Origin: an uncultured Collinsella sp.
Lineage (GTDB): Bacteria > Actinomycetota > Coriobacteriia > Coriobacteriales > Coriobacteriaceae
DNA: 64,000 bases
Direction: 5' to 3'
NCBI GenBank assembly: GCA_900552385.1
Contig: URZI01000008.1
Coordinates: forward strand, 1-64,000
Numbering within the stretch: the first letter of the stretch is position 1; each line of letters begins with the position of its first letter. The translations under genes were made by a program, and so were the position numbers. Positions 57,357 to 64,000 of the stretch are shown piece by piece. A model generated the notes under the pieces. It saw nothing but the letters and a program-made list of their open reading frames with translations. It was not told where the DNA came from and did not search any database.

Positions 57357-59924
57357 TTACTGCCCAAAGACCTCTTCGGCGATACGAGCGCTCTCGGCGG
57401 CGTCCTTGGCGTAGTAGTCAGCGCCGATCTGCTTGGCGTATTCGGGGGTGAGCACGGCGCCGCCTACGATGATCTTGACGCCCGGCACCTCGGCATGAAG
57501 CAACTTGATGGTCTCCTCCATGGCGACGACCGTGGTAGTCATAAGCGCCGAGAGGCCGACGAGTTTGATGTCGCGCTCCTTGACGGTCTTGAGTACCTCC
57601 TGCGGATCGACGTCGCGGCCCAGGTCAAAGACGGTGTAGCCGTAGTTGTCGAGCAGCATTTTGACGATGTTCTTGCCAATATCGTGGATGTCGCCCTTGA
57701 CGGTGGCCACGCAGATCTTGCCCTTGTCGGCAATCTCGCCGGCGGGCATCAGGCGCTTGATGGTGTCGAAGCCCACGCGTGCGGCCTCGGCCGAGGCCAT
57801 GAGCTGCGGCAGGAAGAACTTGCCCTGGTCAAAGAGGACGCCAACCTCGTCGAGGGCGGGGATAAAGTGATTGTTGATGAGGTCCATGGCGTCGTGGTCT
57901 GCCAGTAGACGCTCGGTCTCGGCAGCGATCTCGCCTTTGCGACCCGAGACGACCATGCGACGAATCGGGTCGTCGTTGCCGTCGGCGCCGGCGGTGCCCG
58001 CGGCAGGCGCGGCATCACTCGATGCGGCCTGAGCTGCTGCCGGGTTTGCGGCGATCTTGTACGGATCGGTCCAGTCGGCGTAGCGCTCGATGTATCCGGT
58101 CGAGCCCTCGTCCTCAACGCTCAGGACGCGATAGCTGTAGACGGTATCCATAAAGCGCTTGGAGCCCGGGTTCATGATGGGGGCGTCCAGACCCGCGCCA
58201 AAAGCGGCGGCCAAAAAGACCGAGCCCAGCAGCGGGCGGGCAGGCAGGCCAAAGCTGATGTTCGACACGCCGAGCGCGCACTTGACGCCCAGACGCTCCT
58301 TGCACAGGGACATGGCGCGCAGGATCTGCTCGGCCTGGCGTTGATTGGTCGAGGCGGTCATGACCAGGCAGTCGATGAGGATGCGGTCCGGGCCGATGCC
58401 GTAACGGGCAGCCTCGGCCACGATGTGCTCGGCGATGGCGAAGCGAGCCTCGGCGGTATCGGGGATGCCGCCTTCGTCGAGCGTAAGGCCGACAACGTTG
58501 GTGCCGTAGTGGGCGACCAGCGGAAAGATCTCATCCATGATCTGCTGCTTGCCATTGACCGAGTTGATGATGGGCTTGCCGGCGTAGCGGCGCACGGCGG
58601 CCTCGACGGCTGCGGGGTCGGTGGAGTCGATCTGCAGCGGCAGCAACGTGGAGCCCTGGAGCTGCTCGGTGGCCTGTTGGATGATCTTGACCTCGTCGAT
58701 CTCGGGCAGGCCCACGTTAACGTCCAGGATGTCGGCGCCCTGTTCCTGCTGGCTGATACCCTGGCTCACGACGTAGTCCAGGTCGCCGTCGCGCAGGGCC
58801 TGCTGCAGGCGCTTTTTGCCGGTGGGGTTGATGCGCTCGCCGATGACGGCGATCTTGTGGCCGTCGCAGGGAAGGTCCACGACCGTTTGGGCGCTCGTGA
58901 CCGACATGCTGGGCTTGCGGCGGCGCGGGCTGGGCGTGTGGTTATCGATAAGCGTGCGTAGCGCTGCCATGTGCGCCGGCGTGGTGCCGCAGCAGCCGCC
59001 CACGACGCTCACGCCGTCGGCGATCATGCCGGCGACGGCCTCGGCGTATTCGGGGGCCTGGATATCAAAGACGGTGTTGCCGTCGTCGTCCACATGGGGG
59101 AGTCCTGCGTTGGCCTGCACCATGATGGGTTTGTCGGTGACGGTGAGCATGCGTGCGGCAAGACCGCGGAGCTCGGCCGGTCCCTGGCTGCAGTTGATGC
59201 CTAAAACGTCGGCGCCGATGGCGTCGAGCGTGATGGCGGCCACCTCGGGACTCGTGCCCAGAAACGTGCGGCCGTCTTCCTCGAAGGTCATGGTGGCAAA
59301 GACGGGCAGGTCGGAGTTCTCGCGGCAGGCGAGGACGGCCGCCTTGATCTCGGCAAGGTCGGTCATGGTCTCGATAATAAAGAGGTCCACACCCGCGGCG
59401 ACGCCGGCGCGCACTTCCTCGGCAAAGAGGTCGTAGGCCTCGTCGAAGCTCAGAGTACCCAGGGGGCGAAGCAGCGCGCCGATGGGGCCGATATCGCCGG
59501 CGATGTAGCGGGCGCCGGCCTCGCGGGCACAGGCGACGGCCGCGGCAAAGACGTCTGCCACGGTGGCGGCACCGTCGAGCTTGTGGGCGTTGGCGCCAAA
59601 GGTGTTGGCGGTAATCACGTCGCAGCCGGCCTCGACATATTGACGTTGGATATCAGTGATAACCTGGGGTTCCTCAAAGTTGAGCAGCTCGGGCAGGGCG
59701 CCCGCCTTCATACCAGCGGCCTGCAACATGGTGCCCATACCGCCGTCGAACAGCAAGTGCCCCGTGCCCTCGATGGCGGCGCGCAGGCGATCGTCCTTAA
59801 TGCGCAGATCGTCGATCGTGCGCGTCTTGTACGTGGCACCGTTGCGACGTGCGGCGTCAACAGGCGCCGCCAGCGCGGCACCGTCCAGATCATGAGTGAT
59901 AAGTATGTTTGAGCTATTCGCCAT
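57357..59924 (-). CDS. metH: Cobalamin-dependent methionine synthase, without activation domain
   Basis: 855 residues from ATG 59924 (MANSSNILITHD); ATG 59930 is an alternative. Domains: homocysteine-binding barrel (DGGMGTMLQ; zinc Cys in INCSQGP and GGCCGTTP), pterin domain (IGERINPTGKKRLQQAL), helical cap and B12 domain with DIHDIGKNIV, whose His ligates cobalt. It transfers methyl from methyl-THF to homocysteine. The SAM-binding reactivation domain is a separate gene at 62159-62950. The start overlaps the end of the restriction gene. Confidence 0.95.
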   Translation of the reverse strand: MANSSNILITHDLDGAALAAPVDAARRNGATYKTRTIDDLRIKDDRLRAAIEGTGHLLFDGGMGTMLQAAGMKAGALPELLNFEEPQVITDIQRQYVEAGCDVITANTFGANAHKLDGAATVADVFAAAVACAREAGARYIAGDIGPIGALLRPLGTLSFDEAYDLFAEEVRAGVAAGVDLFIIETMTDLAEIKAAVLACRENSDLPVFATMTFEEDGRTFLGTSPEVAAITLDAIGADVLGINCSQGPAELRGLAARMLTVTDKPIMVQANAGLPHVDDDGNTVFDIQAPEYAEAVAGMIADGVSVVGGCCGTTPAHMAALRTLIDNHTPSPRRRKPSMSVTSAQTVVDLPCDGHKIAVIGERINPTGKKRLQQALRDGDLDYVVSQGISQQEQGADILDVNVGLPEIDEVKIIQQATEQLQGSTLLPLQIDSTDPAAVEAAVRRYAGKPIINSVNGKQQIMDEIFPLVAHYGTNVVGLTLDEGGIPDTAEARFAIAEHIVAEAARYGIGPDRILIDCLVMTASTNQRQAEQILRAMSLCKERLGVKCALGVSNISFGLPARPLLGSVFLAAAFGAGLDAPIMNPGSKRFMDTVYSYRVLSVEDEGSTGYIERYADWTDPYKIAANPAAAQAASSDAAPAAGTAGADGNDDPIRRMVVSGRKGEIAAETERLLADHDAMDLINNHFIPALDEVGVLFDQGKFFLPQLMASAEAARVGFDTIKRLMPAGEIADKGKICVATVKGDIHDIGKNIVKMLLDNYGYTVFDLGRDVDPQEVLKTVKERDIKLVGLSALMTTTVVAMEETIKLLHAEVPGVKIIVGGAVLTPEYAKQIGADYYAKDAAESARIAEEVFGQ

Positions 59925-60927
59925 GTGCATCCATTTCGTCTAGAGCCCACTGAGGAATTTCTATTTGAAGAGATTTGTCGGGCTCGATATCTTCGATTCG
60001 CTTGTTGTAGTGGGCAAGAAGCCGTGCGACATTTAATCGAATTAGGCCTCGCTTGTAGAACGATAACTCTTCAATATTGATGCCGATAAACGATTCGAGC
60101 GCGATAACCTGTACGCGATTGCCGAGTCCCTCACTTTCGAACAGTCCGTAAGCGAAGGAAACTTTATCGTTGGGGACAACGACGATGGGCCGAATGCCAT
60201 TTCGAATGTTATCTCGGCATCGATCGGTCAATTTGGCCATTGGCGATACAGTCACATGAAATGCAGCATCATTGATTTGGAAATCGCCAGAACGGTCTGT
60301 CTGCTGGTCGGCGGCGTTTGAGTTGTCCTTTCCGATTTCTATGGTTGGAAATAACATCTCTAGTTTTGCACCTACCAGGTGCTGTGCGACGGTACCCGTT
60401 GGCTTATCGGACCGTAGGCTTGCTTCGGCTAGGATATCATCGACAATGACAGAAATTGGTTTTTGAAGATCGATTTCGACTTTGATTCTCTGCCGGTTAA
60501 AGAAATCGACCTGGATTCGCTCGACGAAGAAATTGGCGATTGCATTCGCAGCTTCAAGACGAGTGTCTTCGCAAGTGTCACTGGGTAGGGCAGAGTTGAT
60601 AATTGTGGCAAGCTCAAGCGCCATCGGGAGTGTGCCGCGTGAGGTTCTGCCGCCCTCTGATGCGAAGGCACGCGTTTCCCCATGTCTGGCTAAAACTGTT
60701 TTGATGCATGCTCCACTTAGGCCTCGTACTTGGCTCCCCTTGTCCGATTGCACATAATCGTCGGTGAGCGGAAAACGGTTTTGCAACAGCTCGCTTATGC
60801 CTATGCCAACCGCCATGACGTTACGGTTGACGTTGCCTCGCTTGCTGCGCTTGGATTCGTACCAGAGTTCAATGGCATCCAAGATGTCTTTATCGGGCTC
60901 GCTCAAGGAGCAATTGGTCATTTCCAT
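59914..60927 (-). CDS. Putative type II restriction endonuclease (DUF4928-like)
   Basis: 337 residues from ATG 60927 with GGAGTGG upstream; it overlaps the methylase gene by 38 bp. GGRTSRGTLPMALELATIIN and a C-terminal core, AKLEMLFPTIEIGK...GDFQINDAAFHVTVSPMAKL, resemble the DUF4928 proteins that accompany C5-methyltransferases; the D-F-x(6)-F-x-V stretch could be a PD-(D/E)xK-like nuclease strand. Catalysis and specificity are unproven. More A+T-rich than its neighbours. Confidence 0.65.
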   Translation of the reverse strand: MEMTNCSLSEPDKDILDAIELWYESKRSKRGNVNRNVMAVGIGISELLQNRFPLTDDYVQSDKGSQVRGLSGACIKTVLARHGETRAFASEGGRTSRGTLPMALELATIINSALPSDTCEDTRLEAANAIANFFVERIQVDFFNRQRIKVEIDLQKPISVIVDDILAEASLRSDKPTGTVAQHLVGAKLEMLFPTIEIGKDNSNAADQQTDRSGDFQINDAAFHVTVSPMAKLTDRCRDNIRNGIRPIVVVPNDKVSFAYGLFESEGLGNRVQVIALESFIGINIEELSFYKRGLIRLNVARLLAHYNKRIEDIEPDKSLQIEIPQWALDEMDAHGE

Positions 60928-62050
60928 TATTGTCCACTCCGTTCCTTGAAGACATAAGCGCGGGTTTGACTGCATTTTTTATAAGCCAAGTGACAACTGG
61001 CACGGCAACTGCATCGCCGAATGCGTAGCGAATCTGAGCATCCGAGAAGCCGCTAAACTGACATGAGTCAGCACCTTGGAGACGGGCATATTCAGTTCCA
61101 GTCATCCAGCGAACTTCTATCTTTCCGTTTTCGCATATAACGACTGCCTGTCTTGATGAGCCGCCGCGAGCCGTTCTTAGACATCCGGCAATTTCTTCTT
61201 CACGGATTTCCCAGCGCACAACGCCCGATCGCGTGCGACGGTAAGCAGTGCGAACAATTCTTTCTTTGGCATTTAAGAAGCGCTGAAGGCGCTCTGCTTG
61301 ATGCGGTGCAAGTGAGTCGATAAATGCTTGTACTTGGTTTTTGTTCCACCAACGCTTGTCGTTCTCGGGAATATTTTCAACAACCGTTGCAAGGCCCGTC
61401 ATGCGAAGTGGACTTGGCTCGTTTAGGTGAGAGACGTGCGTAATGAGTGAAGGGTCGGAGTGAATCCAGGAGACCTTTTCAGGTCGAAGCGAGGAATCGA
61501 GTCGGCTGTTGGGAAGAGGGTTTTTTAATCCGACGACAAACATGCGGGGGCGTGACTGGGGAAGCCAGTGCCGTGCATCGATAAAATAAGCGTCGCATGA
61601 ATAGCCTAAACGATTAAATTCCTGGCAAACGAGTCTAAAGTCATCACTGTTATTAGACGTGGCAAGGCCGATGACATTTTCGAGAACAAGTGCCCTCGGG
61701 GCACGATCGCTCATTCCTTCGATGGCCTTAATAAAGCCAAAGAACGCGCTGGACTCTTTGCCAGAGATAAGTCCCTCCCTGTTTCCCGCGAGAGATAAGT
61801 TTGTGCAAGGGCTTGACGCCCATGCGATGTCGGCTTGAGGTATTAGGTCGGGGTCGAGTGTGTGGACATCCTGCTCGACTAGATGTTCATCGCCCCAACA
61901 CTGGCTGTACATGGCGCATTTAGTATGGTCTATGTCATTTGCCCAGATTGTTTTGATTCCGGCTTTTGCCATGCCGGCACGAGCCAAGCCAATGCCTGAA
62001 AAAAACTCAAGCGCGGTTAGTTGTGGCGAGAACTGCAGAATGTTGTGCAT
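60890..62050 (-). CDS. DNA (cytosine-5)-methyltransferase
   Basis: 386 residues. Motif I ALEFFSGIGLARAG, motif IV with the catalytic Cys SSPCTNLSLAG (the usual Q after PC is T), motif VI VLENV, motif VIII QSRPRMFVVG, then a target-recognition region and motif X FGDAVAVPVV. It protects DNA against the partner nuclease encoded immediately downstream. More A+T-rich than the met genes on both sides, so probably acquired. Confidence 0.93.
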   Translation of the reverse strand: MHNILQFSPQLTALEFFSGIGLARAGMAKAGIKTIWANDIDHTKCAMYSQCWGDEHLVEQDVHTLDPDLIPQADIAWASSPCTNLSLAGNREGLISGKESSAFFGFIKAIEGMSDRAPRALVLENVIGLATSNNSDDFRLVCQEFNRLGYSCDAYFIDARHWLPQSRPRMFVVGLKNPLPNSRLDSSLRPEKVSWIHSDPSLITHVSHLNEPSPLRMTGLATVVENIPENDKRWWNKNQVQAFIDSLAPHQAERLQRFLNAKERIVRTAYRRTRSGVVRWEIREEEIAGCLRTARGGSSRQAVVICENGKIEVRWMTGTEYARLQGADSCQFSGFSDAQIRYAFGDAVAVPVVTWLIKNAVKPALMSSRNGVDNNGNDQLLLERAR

Positions 62051-62158
62051 GTACTGGCTTTCAGATAGTTGTTATTTGGCATCTTATGGTACTTGTTTGT
62101 GAGGACATTCGCTTACATACGGATGAGATTCCCTCGATACCGTGCCATCATTGACATT
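62051..62158. promoter_or_regulatory. Gap before the methylase gene
   Basis: 108 bases between the activation-domain gene and the methylase start, clearly A+T-rich. It is the likely site of a promoter of the inserted restriction-modification pair, but no strong -35/-10 pair could be picked by eye. Confidence 0.35.
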
Positions 62159-62950
62159 TTATTCAGAATGCGAATAGCAGGTGGTATGGGTGGCGCGGAA
62201 GCGGCAGTGCTCGCGCATGCGGCAGATATTGCAGGTGGGGCGGCTCTGGGCGTCGTGGACTTCGCCGTCGAACAGGCCGATCACCGCGGTCACGCTCTTG
62301 GTGGGCATGAGCAGGCTGGTCGGCGTGACGGTAAGCCCGATGAGCCGCGTGGCGTTGAGCGCATTGACGATCGAGCGCTGGGCCGAGAGCGGGCAGTCGC
62401 CGTAGCCGGGGCTAAAGCGCCAGTTGCCGGCGAGTCCGTGTGCGGCGGCGTCCGTCTTGACCTGCTGGTCCATTTGCTCAACGGCGGCTTCCACGTAAGC
62501 GGAGCACGCGGCGTCGAGCACGGCGCCCTCCAGGGGATGTTGGGCTCCCGTGGTGCGCAGACGACGCTCGGCGTCCATGCCGAGGGTGCACGCCACGAGT
62601 GCGGCAAAGCGGGCGTCTTTGAGGTGGCGATAGATATCGCGACCGCGCAGCTCAACGTTGGTACCGACCAAGCGAATGCAAGGCTCGCCCTGCTCATCGA
62701 CGCCCGTGGCATCGATGACAAATATGCGGCGCACGCCACGGGGCTCAATGTCCAGCTCCAGACGCTCAACGACAAGCTCAATACGCTGCGACAGCTCGGG
62801 CTCAATCTGCTGGCCGCCGTAGCCCAGGTAGCGCAGCATCTCGGTACGATCGACGCGGGGACGATGGGCGGCATCGATACGGTAGAGCGCCGGCGACGCA
62901 AGGTCGGCCGGCACTTCACCAAAAGCTGTATCGATGTGCGGTTTTTCCAT
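62159..62950 (-). CDS. Stand-alone methionine synthase activation (SAM-binding) domain protein
   Basis: 263 residues from ATG 62950 (TAATG overlap with metF). The C-terminal RFSPGYGDCPLSAQRSIV and LTVTPTSLLMPTKSVTAVIG are the family signature; E. coli MetH carries the same domain with R-x-x-P-G-Y. It binds SAM and supplies the methyl group that reactivates oxidised cobalamin on MetH. C-terminal Cys residues (CNICRMREHCRF) may bind a metal or cluster. Needed by the truncated MetH. Confidence 0.88.
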   Translation of the reverse strand: MEKPHIDTAFGEVPADLASPALYRIDAAHRPRVDRTEMLRYLGYGGQQIEPELSQRIELVVERLELDIEPRGVRRIFVIDATGVDEQGEPCIRLVGTNVELRGRDIYRHLKDARFAALVACTLGMDAERRLRTTGAQHPLEGAVLDAACSAYVEAAVEQMDQQVKTDAAAHGLAGNWRFSPGYGDCPLSAQRSIVNALNATRLIGLTVTPTSLLMPTKSVTAVIGLFDGEVHDAQSRPTCNICRMREHCRFRATHTTCYSHSE

Positions 62951-63822
62951 TACCCCAGGCGCTCCATAATGGTTGCGGCGATCGCAGGACGATTCATAGT
63001 GTACAGGTGCAGACCGTCGGCACCGTGCTCCTTAAGGTCGCAAAGCTGGCGGGCGGCATAATCTACACCGGCTGCCTTCAAGCTCTCGGGGTCGTTCTCG
63101 TACTTGGCGAGAATCTTGATGACGGGGGAGGGCAGCGACGCGCCGCACATAAAGACCATGCGGCTGATCTGCGACTTGCCCATAAACGGCATGATGCCCG
63201 CGGTAATGGGCACGGTGATACCGGCCTTGTCGGCAAGCTCGCGAAAACGGTAGAAGCACTCGTTGTCAAAAAAGAGCTGCGTCACAAAGAAGCTCGCGCC
63301 GGCGTCTTGCTTTTGCTTGAGGTACTCGACCGAGAGGTTGAGATCCTCGCAGGCAATGTGGCCCTCGGGGTAGGCTGCGGCGCCCACGCAAAAGCCGGCG
63401 TCGACGAGCTCGGGGATGAGGTCACGGGCGTAGGCGTAGTCCGAGGCGGGCTTGTCGTCCTCAGTCGCGCCGGCGGGAAGATCGCCGCGCAGAGCCAGCA
63501 CATTTTCTACGCCGGCGGAGCGGTACTCGTCGATCTTGGCGGCGATATCGGCATGCGTGCGGCCCACGCAGGTGAGGTGCGCCACCGAGGGCGTATCGAA
63601 TTCGCTCGTAATCATATGCGCGATGGGGGCAGTGGTGGCACCGTTGCCCGAGCCGCCGGCCGAGCAGGTGACCGAGACAAAGCTCGGCGAAAGCTTGCAC
63701 AGATTGCCTGCCACCTCGCGAGCCGTGTCGAGGGTCAGCTCGCCCTTGGGCGGGAACATCTCAAACGAAACGGGCGCGGTGCCCTGGGATGCTGCCTGCT
63801 TAAAAACCTCGTCGACGCGCAT
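62950..63822 (-). CDS. metF: 5,10-methylenetetrahydrofolate reductase
   Basis: 290 residues from ATG 63822 (GAGGAG upstream). VSFEMFPPKGELTLDT with the catalytic Glu, LTCVGRTHADIAAKI, LALRGDLP and YPEGHIACEDLNLSVEYL are MetF signatures. It is a FAD enzyme making 5-methyl-THF, the methyl donor for MetH. First gene of the leftward methionine cluster. Confidence 0.96.
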   Translation of the reverse strand: MRVDEVFKQAASQGTAPVSFEMFPPKGELTLDTAREVAGNLCKLSPSFVSVTCSAGGSGNGATTAPIAHMITSEFDTPSVAHLTCVGRTHADIAAKIDEYRSAGVENVLALRGDLPAGATEDDKPASDYAYARDLIPELVDAGFCVGAAAYPEGHIACEDLNLSVEYLKQKQDAGASFFVTQLFFDNECFYRFRELADKAGITVPITAGIMPFMGKSQISRMVFMCGASLPSPVIKILAKYENDPESLKAAGVDYAARQLCDLKEHGADGLHLYTMNRPAIAATIMERLG

Positions 63823-64000
63823 ATCGTGCTCCTCTAGATACGTAATAGTGTGATGTGTTGTAAGGATTCTACAGCACCGCTGTGCCACGATGGAGTTTCA
63901 CTCGCTATTTGGGGATACCAATCGAAAATGCTTCGCTATCGGTATTTCCTATAACAGAGCGGTCAATGTAGGATGGGGCTATATTGAATGGTATCTGATG
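63823..64000. promoter_or_regulatory. Upstream region of metF
   Basis: 178 bases to the window edge, A+T-richer than the genes. It should hold the metF promoter. On the minus strand a TTGACC lies near 63960-63965, but no well-spaced -10 is obvious. No SAM or cobalamin riboswitch was recognised. Confidence 0.4.

Noticed and set aside
55728..57908. 726-codon open frame on the plus strand
   Set aside because: It lies antisense to the DUF711 protein and the end of metH; the His/Gly/Asp-rich composition is typical of a shadow frame.
63823..64000. SAM or cobalamin riboswitch before metF
   Set aside because: No B12-box-like or SAM-box-like conserved segments could be seen in the 178 bases available.

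Overview
The window looks like the chromosome of a high-G+C member of the Coriobacteriia, probably Collinsella or a close relative. This rests on the gene families present (a SARP-like STAND regulator, a cobalamin methionine synthase with a separately encoded activation domain, an actinobacterial-type integration host factor on a phage) and on the G+C-rich coding. The genus is an inference. About 45 kb of the 64 kb is integrated phage DNA: two prophages lie end to end, followed by about 19 kb of ordinary chromosome.

Prophage A (1 to about 13.1 kb, continuing past the left edge) is very G+C-rich. Its early operon reads leftward: a Cro-like regulator, small proteins, a RusA resolvase, a ParB-like protein, a DUF1351 protein, an ERF annealing protein, SSB, a replisome organiser, a DnaC-like loader, an HNH protein and an adenine methyltransferase that runs off the window. 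Reading rightward are an S24-type repressor, whose catalytic Ser and Lys positions are Cys and Arg, and a large serine integrase that lacks one half of its zinc ribbon.

Prophage B (about 13.1 to 45.0 kb) appears complete. It has a leftward serine integrase that converges on integrase A, a repressor, a divergent control region with three consecutive inverted repeats, many small early genes, a probable iteron origin, a tyrosine integrase followed by a phage-borne mIHF, SSB, dUTPase, an ArpU-like late regulator, and an HK97-type packaging, capsid and siphovirus tail module. A C-terminal-variable tail protein is followed by the wreck of a diversity-generating retroelement: a template-repeat stub fused to the thumb of a reverse transcriptase. 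Lysis genes (holin, C39-like protease, GH25 lysozyme with three CW_7 repeats) and a leftward trio of tiny genes close the element. The 9-mer GCTCCACCA occurs at both ends and is the best attachment-core candidate.

The chromosome starts with a repeat-rich stretch that includes 11 alternating half-sites about 31 bp apart. Then come a patatin-like lipase, rplM-rpsI, glmM, crr (EIIA-Glc), nagB, a 999-residue SARP-like regulator, yhbY, a methyltransferase, a DUF711/PFL protein and a methionine cluster (metF, MetH activation domain, metH). An A+T-richer C5-methyltransferase and probable restriction-endonuclease pair sits inside that cluster, between the activation-domain gene and metH. GlmM, EIIA-Glc and NagB together suggest amino-sugar and carbohydrate handling. 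MetF, the activation protein and MetH form a methionine/one-carbon pathway that also supplies the SAM used by the inserted methylase.
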